Source of the DNA: Sapria himalayana
Lineage: Eukaryota > Streptophyta > Magnoliopsida > Malpighiales > Rafflesiaceae
Assembly (NCBI GenBank): GCA_029783825.1
Contig: JAREIK010002618.1
Span: 218,737-282,736 of the forward strand
DNA: 64,000 nt
Direction: 5' to 3'
In this document: positions 38,463-51,639 of the stretch, one piece after another
Layout of the letters: each line of letters begins with the position of its first letter
Numbering within the stretch: position 1 is the first letter of the stretch
Made by a program: the position numbers and the translations under genes
Notes under the pieces: generated by a model
The model's input: the letters and a program-made list of their open reading frames with translations, nothing else
What the model was told of the DNA's origin: nothing
Databases searched by the model: none

Positions 38463-39671
38463 AGATTTCACTGCATGTAATGCCTCCGTATCACCAACAA
38501 CTCGCCATCATCAACCTTTTCAATGATATTCTCGGATTCTTCAGCTTCAGAATCATTTGGGTCATGTTCATCACTGGCCTCTTGAAGTTCCAAATCGATC
38601 TTCTCAATTTCTTGAAGATTTATAACTCTCTGATTTGGACAATTAGCTTGTAAATGCTCATAGCCATGACACTTAAAACACTTCTTTGTGTCACCATCAG
38701 CTTTCTTACTGGTCTCTTTGATGGGTTCCACCAACTTCTCTTTACCCTTAGTTTTCGACAAAACATTTTCATATTTGCTTGACTAAGCATCCCTAAAATA
38801 GGATGTCCCCTTCGAGGAGGTTTTGGAAGAAAACCTCTTGCTTCTCTTTAGTTGTTTCTGAACCTTCATTGCTAGCTTGAAAAAAATCTTCAAAGGCCCA
38901 ATAAAGCTGAAGTTCAACCAAATCAGCAATTTCTTGATTCATGCCACAAAGGAATGGAGTAATGGTTTGCTCAGGAACTTCTGGAACTTCACATCTCATT
39001 ATGAGTTGTTCAAACTCATGAATATATTCTTCAATACTCATCCCTTGTTGTCTCAAGAAATTCAACTTGAGAAATAGATCTTGATTATAGGTATCGGGCA
39101 AGAACCTCTTTTTCATGATTTTCTTGAGTTTATCCCAAGAGTTGATTCGGCATTTTCCTTCTCTAGCCCACCGATGCTTTAAATTCTACCACCTTAGAAA
39201 ATCATATTTAGTAAGTTTCACAACGGTGATTTTGCACCTCTTCTCATCCAAATAGGACTTGAAGTCAAAAACTCATTCAATGGCATGGAGCCAATCGAAA
39301 AGGTTGTCAGAATTAAGACTTTCCTCGAATTCAGGTACATCTATTTTAATCTCACGGATATTTTCATGGTATCTTCTACTTCTTCGAACTCAATGCTCAG
39401 AGGAACTAGAGTTGCCTCCAGTGAAATCAGAATCATCATTAGAATTGTGATGTGAATTTGAATCAACATGGCGTCACTGAACATAGGGATGCCTTATTGG
39501 TTGCTCTTGTCTCTCCGAGTTCTCTAAAAGATAGAGAATTTGCTCCATCTGCCTTTGGAGATTCTCTATAGCACGATATGGCTTTAGGTTGTGCACTTGC
39601 TCCAAAGTCAAGCCTCGTGAAACTTGTCCATAAACCATGATGAGTAGAAAATAACAACACAAAGGAATCAA
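38463..39671 (-). pseudogene. Gypsy gag region, broken
   Basis: The likely start is the ATG at 39,636-39,638 (MVYGQVSRGLTLEQV). A capsid-like part follows at 38,793-39,116 (MKKRFLPDTYNQDLFLKL, MSIEEYIHEFEQL, QTITPFLCGMNQEIADLV), then a zinc knuckle, CFKCHGYEHLQANC (CX2CX4HX4C), near 38,650-38,690. These are the nucleocapsid and capsid pieces that package the element RNA. Stops and frame changes separate them. An alternative 80-codon frame at 39,463-39,705 is an out-of-frame shadow. Confidence 0.87.
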
Positions 39672-39692
39672 TCAAGATAAGTTCAACCTTGA

Positions 39693-39704
39693 GCTCTGAT
39701 ACCA
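39693..39704 (-). promoter_or_regulatory. Primer-binding site (initiator Met tRNA)
   Basis: TGGTATCAGAGC on the minus strand is a perfect complement to the 3' end of plant initiator methionine tRNA. It lies three bases from the 5' LTR in element orientation. Confidence 0.92.
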
Positions 39705-39707
39705 ACT

Positions 39708-40498
39708 TGATGCATGGGTGGGTGAGTGATTCCGAGCAGAAAATTTAAAATTCCAGGATTGCACGATTTCAAAGTTAATGAGAGTAACTACCACAATACC
39801 GGTCGGATTAACTCAATTCAAAAAACCACAAATCAAGGACATGTAGATCTACAAATTTCGTATTTATAGTATTCCCAAATAAGCTCTGTGGAGTGAACTA
39901 TTCTGGGATGAATTGGATGAGGCACTATCTTTGTGAAGATGTTTGTAATACATGATAAATGCAGATCACCACCTAGGTTTAAAGGAAATTCCACCTACCA
40001 AGGATAAAGAACTATTTGCTCCACCACCAACAACATTGGATAAAGAATCAAGATAATAATTCAATTCACATAGAGGAACTTTCATTAATTCAAAAATAAT
40101 CACCCTTATTAATGAGAATGTCTTCTTATATAGAGATTAGACTCAGAATAAAATAATAAAAAAAATAAAAATAAAATAAAAAAAATAAAAAAAATAAAAA
40201 AAATGGGAAATAAGAGTCTTCTCTCCAGCCTTCAAAATTCGTCCACCAATAATAACTATCAAATATCTACTTTCAAATAACATTAAATCACTATGAAAAT
40301 TATCCTGAATAATTCCTTTTTGATATAGCATCGATCATCAACAAATTTTAATATTGGGATCATCTTTCCTTAACCAATCACAGCAAATTATAACCAAAGT
40401 TAGCCTTGACATGAATAAGTACCGATAGTAGATGTATTGCTGAAAAAATCTACTATGGACTTAAGGATTGATTATTAGTCTTGAATGCTCCCGAATCA
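39708..40498 (-). repeat. 5' LTR of the gypsy element
   Basis: A 791-bp partner of the LTR at 34,577-35,301, starting TGATGC and ending AATCA on the + strand. It contains an A-rich tract near 40,145-40,200 and the minus-strand TATA box listed separately. It is followed directly by CTATC and the resumed array. Confidence 0.92.
40124..40134 (-). promoter_or_regulatory. Probable U3 TATA box of the gypsy element
   Basis: CTATATAAGAA on the minus strand, conserved at the equivalent place in the other LTR. In element orientation it lies after an A/T-rich upstream stretch and would start transcription roughly 30 bp further, near 40,095. This is inference from motif and position. Confidence 0.5.
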
Positions 40499-41130
40499 CT
40501 ATCTATCTTCCTATCTATCTACCAGTATTTATATATGTCTATTTGTATCTCTATCTGTCTCTCAAACTATCTCTCTATCTATTTGTTTATATATCTATCT
40601 ATTTATATGTCTATCTATCTTTCTATATATTTTTCTATCTATCTATCTATCTATCTCTTTATCTATCTATCTACCTGTCTACCTATAAATCTGTCAATCT
40701 AATAGTCAATCTATCTATCTATCTATCACTCTATTTATCTATCTATCTATCTATATATTTTTATATCTATTTGTATATCTTGGTGTCTATCTATCTATCT
40801 TCTATCAATCTATCTGCTTATCTATCTATCTGTGAATCTATCTGTTTATCTATCTATCTATCTATTTGTATGTCTATAAATCTGTCTATCAAAGTCTATA
40901 AATTTATCATTAATCAATCTATCAATTTGTCTATAAATTTGTATATAAATCTATCTATCTATTTATATATCTATCTATCTATCCGATTATCTATCTATCT
41001 ATCTATCTATATGTGTGTCTGGCTATCTACCTAGTCTATCTGTCTTATTTGACTATATATCTGTGTGTACATCTATATATCTATTTGTCAATTTGGCTAT
41101 CTATCAATCTATCAATTTATCTATCTATCT

Positions 41131-41172
<42 letters not shown>

Positions 41173-41508
41173 ATCATTCAATCAATCTATCTGTTTGTCG
41201 ATCTTTTTGTCTATATATATATATATATATGCCTATCTAACTGTCTAATTATTTGTCTATCTATCTGTCATTCAATCACCTATCATTCTGTCAATATATT
41301 TATTTATCTCTCTCTCTATTTTGATGTATATATATTTGTCTATCTATATGCCTATCTATCTATCTGTCTGTCTATCTATCTATCTTTCTATCTATGTGTC
41401 TATCTATTTATGTATCTTTATATCTCTCTATCAATCTATTTGTCTATTATTTATTTGTGTATCTTTATATATCTCTGTCTATATATTTGTTTATATATAT
41501 ATATATAG

Positions 41509-41540
<32 letters not shown>

Positions 41541-41827
41541 GTCTATCTGTATGCCTATAAATTTGAATATCTATATATATATTTATCTATTTACCTATAT
41601 ATCTGTCTATCTTTCTATTTTTATTTCTGCATATCTATCTATCTATCTATCTATCTCTCTAACTATCTTTCATCTTTCTATCAATCTATAAGTCTATCTA
41701 TCTATATATCTATTTTTCTATCTGTATATATATATATCTATCTATCTATCTATATGTCTATATATCTATCTATCTATATGTCTATCTATTTGTCTATCTA
41801 TCTTTCTATCTATTTGCCTATCTATTT

Positions 41828-41897
<70 letters not shown>

Positions 41898-44800
41898 ATC
41901 TATCTTTCTTTATAACTATCTATCTATCTATCTATCTAGGTATCTATCTATTTGTATATCTATCTATCTATCTATATATCTATCTAGGTTTATATCTATC
42001 TGTATATCTATCTATTTATCTATATATATTTATATGTCTATTTATATGTCTATTTATATGTCTATTTATATGTCTATCTATCTATCTATTTGTATATCTA
42101 TCTGTCTATTTATATGTCTATTTAAGTAACTATCTATCTTTATACATATTTATCAATATATCTATTTGTCTATCTATCTATCTATCTCTATATCTGTATA
42201 TTTATCTATTGGACTATCTATTTTTCGATTTATTGATATATATCTATTTATTAATCTATCTGGCTATCTATATGTCTATTTATTTGTTTGACACTTTGTC
42301 TATCAATCAATTTATCTATCTATCTAATTATCTTTCTATCTTTCTTTCTATCTTTATATTTATTGATCTATTTATCTGTCTACCTATCTATCTGTCAATC
42401 TATATGTTAATCTATCTATCTATATATCTAATAATTTGTCTATTTTTTTTCTATATTTATACTTAATTATCTGTCTATTTGTCTATCTATTTAACTATCT
42501 ATTTATAAATTTGTCTATCTATCTATCTATCTATCTTGCTATCTATCTATCTATCTATTTGTCTGTCTGTCTATCTATCTATATGTGTATCTTTTTATCT
42601 ATAAATCAATCTATCTATCTATTTGTCTAATAATTTATCAATATATCTTTCTATCTATCTATCTTTCTTTTTAATGATAAATCTATGTATCTTTCTATCA
42701 ATCTATTTATCAATTTATCTTCAAACAATCTATCTATCAATCTATCTATCTATTTATCTATCTAAATTTCTATCCATCTATCTATCAATCTATCTATCAA
42801 TTTTTCTATTAATGTGTATATATTTATCTATTTTTCTGTATGTCAATTGATTTGTCTATCTGTTAGTCTAACTATCTGTTTGACTTTTTGTTTTCATATT
42901 TTTCTATCTTTGTATTTATTTGTGTATATATCTGCCTATCTATTTATTAATTTATCAATCAATCAATCTATCTATCTATCTGTTTATCTATATGTTTATC
43001 TATTTGTCAATCAATCTGTTTATCTATCTATCAATCTATCTATCTTTATATATTTGTATCTATCTATCTATCTATATGTCTATCTATCAGTCTATCAATA
43101 TATCTATCAATTTAACAATCAATTTGTCTATCACGATGTCTATCAATCTTTTTATCAATCAATTTATTTGTCTATCTTTCTATTTATTTATTTGTCTATC
43201 TATGTGTCAATCTATCTGTCTATCCGTTTATCATTCTATCTATATATTTATTTATCTGTCTAACTATAAGCCTATAAATATATCTATTTATCTATATATC
43301 TTATAATCTATCTATCTTTATATTTATCTACCTGTCTATCAGTCTAGCTATCTGTGTCTTTCTAATTGACTATTTGTCTATCTATATTTTGATATATCTG
43401 TCTATCTATCTTTCTATCTATTTATCTATCTATCTATCTATCTAGTTATCTATATGTTCTATTTTCTATCAATCTGTTTATCTATCTATCTATCTATCTA
43501 TTTTTCTATCTTTCTATTTTTGTATCTATTTATCTATCTATATGTCAATCTAACAATCTATCAATATATCTATTAATAAATCTATCAATCTATCTATAAC
43601 TATGTATATCAATCATTTTATCAATCAATTTATCTATCTTTCTATTTATCTATCTATCTATCATGTGTCTATCTATCTGTCTATCCTTTTGTCTTTCTAT
43701 TTTCTATATATATATATATATATATCTATCTATTTGTCTAACTATATGCCTATAAATCTATCTATTTAACTATATATCTTATAATCTATCTTCATATTTA
43801 TTTATTTATATATCTATCTATCTATCTGTTAATATATCTATTTCAATTTAATCTATTTGTCTTTCTAAAAATATATATGTATCTATCTATTTGTCTAGCT
43901 ATATTTCTATATATCTATTTGTCTATATATCTATTTATCTATCTGTCTATCTATTTATCAAGCTATATATATACATATATATTTCTCTATCTATTTATCT
44001 ATATATTTTTCTATCAATCTTTCTAGATATTTGTCTATCTATTTATCTATTTTTCTATTTGTCTATCTGTCTATCTAATAATATATCTATCTATTTATCT
44101 ATATATCTATCTATTTGTCTATTTATCTAATTATATATCTATCTTTCTATCTATATATCTATATTTATGTCATTCTATTTGTCTATCTATCTGTCTAATA
44201 ATCTATCTATCTGTTTATCTATATGTCTATCTATTTGTCTATCTATCTAATTATATATCTATCTATTTATCTATATATCAATATTTTTGTCTATCTATCT
44301 GTCTATCAATCTATTTATCAATATGGCTATCAATCTATCTATCAAACTATCTATCAACCTATCTATCAATTCATCTATCAATCTATCTATAATTTTATGT
44401 ATCATTCTATATATAATTTTATGTATCATTCTATCTATCAATCTATCTATCAATCTATCAAACTATCTATTAATCTATCAATCAATCAATCTATCTACAT
44501 ATCAATCACTCTAATAATTTTTCTATCAATCTATCTATCATTTTGTCTATAAATCTATCTATCTATCTTTTTATCTTTTTATCTAACTATCTATCAATTT
44601 ATTTATCAATCTATCTATCTATTGGACTATTAATTTGTCTATAAATCTATCTATAAAAATATATATCTATATGTCTATTTATCAATTTATTTTTTTCTAT
44701 ATGTTTGTTTGTGTATCTATGTATCTATATGTTTGTCTATATATATTTCTATCTCTATATTTGTCTATCTGCATGCTTGCCTACCTAACTATCTACCTGC

Positions 44801-45292
44801 CTGACTATCTATCTATCTATATATCTATCTATTTGTCTGTCTATCTGTCTATTTGTCTGTCTATTTGCGTATTTGTATAACTATTTGTTTGTCTATCCAC
44901 TTCTCTTTTTGTATGACTATCTTGGTGTCTATCTGTCTATCTTTAATTCTATTTGTCTGTCTTTATATTAATCATTCTGCTTATCAATCTGTCTATACAT
45001 CTATCAATCTTTCTATCTTTCTATTTATCTATCTGTCTGTCTGTCTATCTATTTGTCTATCTATGTGTCTATCTATCTATTTATCTTTTGTTCTTTCTAT
45101 CTATATTATATAAGTCTACCTATCTATCTATCTGTTTATCTATATGTTTATCAATTTGTCAATCAATCTATCTATCTATTTATCAATCAATCTATTTGTC
45201 TACCTATCTTATATCTTTCTATCTACCAACCTACCTATTTATCTATCTCTCTATCTATCTACCTAACAATCTATCTATCTATTTGACTATCT

Positions 45293-45340
<48 letters not shown>

Positions 45341-48300
45341 TTTTATCTATCAGTTTATCTTTTTGTCTGTCTATTTGTCTATTTGTCTATTTATCTATAT
45401 ATCTAATAATTTGTCTATCTATCTATCTATATATTTTTCAATCCAACTTACTTTCTATCTCTTTATCTTTCTACCTATTTATATGTCAAAATTTATATCT
45501 ATCTATGTGTCTATTAATCTATATAATAATCTATCTATCTTTTTCTATCTATTTGTCTATATATTTATTAATCTTTCTATCCATTTGTAAATTTGTCTTT
45601 CATTGTATTTATCACTCTGTCTATCTATCTATACATCTGACTACTATCTATATGTGTATATTTCTATCAATCTATTTGTATATCTATCTGTCTAATAATT
45701 TATTGAACTATCTCTTTATAATTCTGTCTATCTATCTAACATTCTATCAATTCTTTATCAATTTATCTATCAATTAATCAATCAATCTATCTATCTATCT
45801 ATCTATCTATCTGTCTATCTAAATTTTCATCTATCTATCTCTCAATCTAAATATAAATATATCTATCAATTTGTCTATATATCTGACTATTTTTTTGTCT
45901 GATATTGATTTGTTATCTTTCTGTCAGTCTATCTATATGTCTATTTTTCTTTCTATCTATATATCTACATATGTACGTATCTATGTATCTATCTATATGC
46001 TTATGTATCTTTATATTTATCTATCTATCTATCTATCTATTTGTCTGTCTGTATGTCTGTCTATTTATCTCATTTTCTATCTATTTATATATTTGTTTAT
46101 CTATCTATCTATCTATCTATCTATTTATCTAACTATATTTCTATCTTTCTTTCTATTTGTCTATATGTTTATTTATATGTCTATCTATCTATGTACTTAT
46201 TAGCCTATCAATCTGTCTATATATTTTTTTATTTATTTGTTTATTTATTTGTCTAACTATGCGTCTATCTATTTTTCTATCTATTTGTCTATATATTTGT
46301 CTATCTTTTTGTCTATCTATCTATCTATCAAATTATTTATCTGTCTCACTATTTCTCGAACTATATGTTACTGATCTTTCTATTTATCTATATATCTAAT
46401 CAAATGTCTCTTTATCTGACTATCTATGTGTTTATCTATCTATTTATTTGTCAATCTGTCTATCTTCTATCTATCTCTCGATCGATCTATCTGTCTATAT
46501 TTTTATCTAACTAACTATCTATCTTTATGTCTAATAATGTGTCTATCAATTTATCTATCTATCTATCAACTTGTCTATTTATGATTCTGTCTATCTATGT
46601 GTTTCTCTATGAATCTATTTTAATCTATCTGTCTAACTTTCAATTTATCTATTAGTCTAACTATTTGTCAAATAATTTTTTGAACTATCTATCTATCGAT
46701 CTATCTATCTATCTGTCTGACTCTCTATTTGTTTATCAATATGTCTATCTATCTATCTATTTTTATTCTATCTATTTGTCTATCCATATGTCTATCAATC
46801 TACCTATCTATATGTCTATCAATTTGTCAATCTATCTGTCTATATATTGGTCAATATATTTAACTATTTATCTATGTATATATCTCTCTATCTATGTGTC
46901 TATCTACTTGTCTATCATAATGTTTATATATATATATATATATTAAACTTTTATCTATTTGTCTACCTATCTTTCTATTTATATTTGTAAATTTTCATCT
47001 GTTTATATGTCTATCAATCAATCAATCTATTTGTCTATCTATCTGTCTATCTATTTGTTTATTTATTTGTCTATCTATCTAGCTATCTATATATGTGTGT
47101 GTGTCAGTGTGTGTGTATGTCTTTATCTATATATTTGTCTATCTATCTATCTAATAATCTATCTATATATCTGTATATGTATATATCTATCTATCTATCT
47201 ATCTATAAATCTATATATCTATCTATCTATGTGTCTATCTATCTTTATATCTATTAGTCTATATATCATTCTATTTATCTAACTATCTATTTATCTGTCT
47301 ATCTATCTGTATATCAAACAATCTATCAATCTATCTATTAATCTACAAACAATCTATCAATTTTCTAACAATCTATCAATCATTCTTTTGATAATTCTAT
47401 TAATCAATCTATCTTTAAATCTATATATCAATTTGTCTATCAATTTTTATAACAATCCTTCTTATAATATCTCTATGAATCTTTCTATCAATCTATCTAT
47501 CATTTTGTCTATAAATCTATCTATCTATCTCGCTATCTACCTTTTTAGTGATCTTTTTATCTATTTATTTATAAATATATCTATCAATCTATCTATCTAT
47601 TGATCTATTAATCTGTGTATCACTCTATCTATAAAACTATATATCTATTTGTCTTCCGTCAATTTGCTTGACTATCTCTATGGTTGTCAGCCTATCTGTA
47701 TCTTTGTATGATTGTCTATCTATCATTCTATCTATATATTTATTTGTCTACCTGCCTACCTAACTATCTCCATACCTGACTATCTATTTGTTTGTCTAAC
47801 TATCTGTCTTTCTATTTGTTTATCTATCAGTGTGTTTTTATTTCGATTTGTTTGTCTGTCTATTTGTCCTTTTGTATATCTATCGATCTATCTGTCTGTC
47901 TATCTTTCTATCTATTTATCTATCTATCTATCTATCTATCTATGTATATATCTATATTTCTATCTATTTATGTATCTATGTGTCGATCTTTCTGATTATC
48001 TATCTATCTATCTATCTATCAATCGATTTGTCTATTTTTCTGTCTATCTATCTATTTATGTATCTATGTGTGTATGTATATATATATATATATGCCTATC
48101 TATCTATCTATCTAGCTATCAACATGTCTATTGATTTTTATATCTATCTATCTATATATCAATCAATCTATCTATCTATATGTCTATCTATCTAAATGGT
48201 ATATCTATCTGTCTATCTAGCAATCTTTCTATTTGTCTATCTATTTGTCTATCTTTTTTTCTATCTATTTATTTATCTATCAGTCTATAATTTTGTCTAT

Positions 48301-48897
48301 TATCTATTTATCTATTTTCCTATCTATATGTTGAACAATATATCTAATAATTTTTCTATCTATCTATTAATCTATTTGTCTAACTATCTTTCTTTCTTTA
48401 TTTCTATCTATTTGACTATCTATCTATTTGTTTATTTATTTATTTATCTATCTATCTATCTATTGAGTTATCGATCAATATGTCTATCTATTTGTCTATC
48501 AAATCTCTCTATCAATCTATCTATTAATCTCTCTATTAATCTGTCAATCAATCTATCTATCAATTTGTCAATCAATCTATATATCAATATGTCTATCAAT
48601 CTTTTTATATTTTTATCTATTTATTTGTCTATCTACCTGTCTATCTATCTATCTATCTATCTTTCTGTTTGTCTATCTATCTATCTATATGTCTATCTAT
48701 CTATCTATTTATATGTCTATCTATTAGTCATTCTATTTATCTATCTAATAATATCTCTATCTATCTATCAAATAATTTGGCTATCTATCTTTATATCTTT
48801 CTATCTATCAATCTATCAATATGTCTATCTATCTATCTAATTATATATTTATCAATCTGTCTATCAACCTATATATCAATCTATTTATCAATCTATG

Positions 48898-48934
<37 letters not shown>

Positions 48935-49756
48935 ATCTATATATCAACTAGTCTATAAATCTATCTATTGATATATCTAATAATCTACCAATCTATTTGT
49001 CTATCTATTTATCTGTGTGCATGTGTGTGTGTGTGTGTGTATCTATATGTCTATATTTGTATATATATATTATATTTGTCTATCTATGTGTATACCATAT
49101 GTCTATCTATCTGTCTATCGATCTATTAATCTATATAATCTATGTGTCAATCTATTTGTCTATATATCTATTTATTTATCTGTCTATCTATCAGTCTAAG
49201 TATATATCTATCTATATGTGTATTTATCTATCCATCTATATGTCTATATATCTCTTTATCTATCTGTCTACTATATGTCTATCTATGTATCTATCAATCT
49301 ATCTATCTGTATGTCTGTCATTTATGTGTCTATATATGTGTCAATATATATGTCTATCTATGTGTCTATCTATCTATCTTTATTTCTTTATTTATATCTA
49401 TATGTCTATTTATATGTCTATTAATATGTCTATATATTTATCTAACTATTTGTGTATCTATCTATCTATTTATTTATCAATCTATTTATATATTTGTATT
49501 TCTTTATATCTACTCATCAATCTATCTGTTTATCTTTTGATAGTTATATATATAATATATATATTAGTCTAATTATCTGCCTATATATCTGTCAATCTAT
49601 CTATCTATCTTACTATCTATTTGTCTATCTATCTATATATCTATTTTTCTCTCTCTATCTATCTTTTTGTCAAGCTATCTGTTTATCTATTTGTCAATCT
49701 ATTTATCTATCTATTTGTCTATCTATGTATCTATATATGTTGATATCTATGTATCT
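40499..49756 (+). repeat. Giant degenerate TCTA array, right part (9.3 kb)
   Basis: Continuation of the left part after the LTR element, with the same polarity and variant words. TA tracts lie near 41,137-41,170, 41,830-41,893, 45,296-45,338, 46,926-46,943 and 48,904-48,931; GT lies at 49,021-49,040. Clear internal duplications lie at 43,150-43,810 (offset about 470-478 bp) and 44,050-44,270 (offset 120 bp). It ends at a CACTA-like terminus at 49,757. The many open frames are artefacts. Confidence 0.97.
41830..41893. repeat. Long (TA)n microsatellite inside the array
   Basis: About 32 uninterrupted TA units flanked by TCTA repeats. Confidence 0.95.
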
Positions 49757-50280
49757 CACTACAAAAAATATATAAATTTAGCTAGGGAAATTTAGCTAAG
49801 GATAAAATCCCTAACTATTTAGCTAGGGATTAACTAGAAAATAACAAGGGATTTTTGATTTTCCATTAAATTAAAATTTTGCGATAGATTAGTGACAAAT
49901 TAATGACGTAAAAGTTTGAATGAAAATTCTCCGTCACTAAATTTATCTTAGATACTCACGCATAAAGAATCGAGAATTTTAGCGATTGATTTATTGACGG
50001 AATTCCCCTAGCTAATTTAAATCCATCGCTAAAATTATTTTAGATACTCGCACAAAGGAAGCAAAAACTTTAATAATAGATTTAGCGACAAAATTTTCTT
50101 ATCTAATTTAAATCCCTCACTAAATAATTATCTGAATTTATTTTTATATGATTATATATATAATTGGAAGCGATAATTCCTTTAATATTTATTTTCTCAA
50201 AATATATGTATTTAGCTAGGGATTTTTTCCTTGCTATTTGGGCTAATGATAATTTCTGTCGCTAATCTTTAATAATATTT
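49757..50280 (+). mobile_element. CACTA-type transposon end with subterminal repeats
   Basis: It begins CACTACAAAAAA right at the array edge. TAGCTAGGGA and TCCCTAGCTAA words in both orientations follow, with TTAGCGAC / TGACGGAATT / ATCGCTAAA words, typical of the subterminal region of plant CACTA (En/Spm) elements. Two diverged units of about 92 bp start at 49,948 and 50,040 (TTAGATACTC). The matching inverted end (TTTTTGTAGTG) was not found, so it is an isolated end or a much altered element. Confidence 0.7.
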
Positions 50281-51639
50281 TTAAAGAATTATTTATTTTA
50301 ATATTTTATATAATTGTATATATTAAAGGTATGTCATAGTTTATAGATGAGTGATCCTTTAAAGACACAATCTCCTCATATAATAAAAAAAATATGATAT
50401 TATAAATAAAATTTAATAATTATATAAAATATGAATAAAAATTTATTTTAAATATGACTAAAATAACTATTTTTTGATTATAATTTAATTAAAATATTAT
50501 AGTTAATTTTTTCAGAAATATTTATTTATGATATTTTAATATTTGTATTAAAAAACATTATATAATGTTATTTTATTTATTTATGAAATAATATCATTTA
50601 TGATTAAATAAAAATCTTTTTCAATTATTTATTTTTTATAATTTTATTTTACTCTTATATTATTCTATCTTTATTTTATATATATTTACATCCAGATTAT
50701 TATTTATATATACTTTCCTTTTAAAAAAATGCTAAGGCATTAAGCACTTATCATTTTTTCTATCTTTCAACGACGAAGAGAGGAGAAGCGAAATAGAACT
50801 ATGGGAGCAACCTACAAATTCTACCTCTTCTTATTACCAGCTAATATTATCATTTCTCTAATCCTTAGGAATGCTATATACATATCTCTGTCTCTCTCAA
50901 TTTGATTATCACTGGCATATTTTAATTTTTACAGAATATTAGGGTATTAATTTTTTTTTAATTTTCCCCAAGTTTCCTTTTTTTTTCTTCTATTTTCATT
51001 TCACTTATATGATATTAACGCTACACAATTAATGAAACAATAAATTATCAGTGTAAACTTTGTTCTTTTACTATTTAAATTTTTAGAGATTTATTGATTT
51101 CAAATATTAAATGATTGCATTATGTTTTCTCCTTCTGTAACTTAAGAAAATTAATAACGTTTGATGTTTTTGGCTTCTGTAACTAAAGAAAAAACAACTT
51201 AATGTTATTGGGTTCTATTTTTGTTTCTCCAAAATTATTATAAATAGATAATAGTATATGTAAACTTTTATACATTTATATAATCGTATGACATTATTTA
51301 TAAATGTCTATACTTTAATATATATAAATGTATTGCATTATATATAAACACTAATATGTTTATATAAATATATAATGTTATAAACAACATCTACATTAAA
51401 CTATCCATTTATATAATTTTTTATATAACAATTATATATCATAAAATGTTTATACATTTTTGTAAACATTTATATAACATATTAATTTTTATATAAATAT
51501 ATAATATTTATAAGGTTTATATAAATGTGATATATATACTATATAATATTTATAAAAGTGTTACATATATAATTTAAAAATATTTTAAACACAAATATTA
51601 TATCTAAACACTTGTATAATTATATAATCAAATGCCATT
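50281..51639. other. AT-rich sequence, possible CACTA interior
   Basis: Mostly A/T. Around 50,735-50,905 there is a more complex patch: a purine-rich leader (GACGAAGAGAGGAGAAGCG) followed by a small open frame at 50,801-50,905, listed separately. After 51,240 the sequence turns into TATAAA/TTTATA-rich repeats. No transposase was recognised. Confidence 0.45.
50801..50905 (+). other. Short hydrophobic ORF, 34 residues, unrecognised
   Basis: ATG to TGA, 34 codons, starting MGATYKFYLFLLPANIII, hydrophobic and like a signal or membrane segment. It follows a purine-rich leader. CTTAG at about 50,865 could instead be a splice site. No family recognised; it may be chance. Confidence 0.2.

Larger units (their letters stand above)
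34577..40498 (-). mobile_element. Ty3/gypsy LTR retrotransposon, complete outline, decayed
   Basis: A 5.9-kb element in minus orientation inserted in the TCTA array. It has two LTRs (34,577-35,301 and 39,708-40,498), each bounded by TGATGC...ATCA. The primer-binding site lies beside the 5' LTR, a short polypurine tract beside the 3' LTR, and CTATC flanks both sides. Domain order on the minus strand is gag, protease, reverse transcriptase, RNase H, integrase. The LTRs differ by roughly 15-20% by eye, plus a deletion of about 66 bp, so the insertion is old. Stops and frameshifts prevent expression. The polyprotein frame runs on about 45 codons into the 3' LTR, a layout known from CRM-type chromoviruses; that lineage call is tentative. 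Confidence 0.92.

Noticed and set aside
35969..38653. Several + strand frames across the gypsy element
   Set aside because: They are antisense to protease, RT and integrase; domain motifs read only on the minus strand.
39463..39705. 80-codon minus-strand frame beside the 5' LTR
   Set aside because: It is out of frame with the gag-like reading and lacks any gag motif.
16661..49756. CRISPR-like regular repeats
   Set aside because: Repeats are contiguous and degenerate with no unique spacers, and the genome is eukaryotic.
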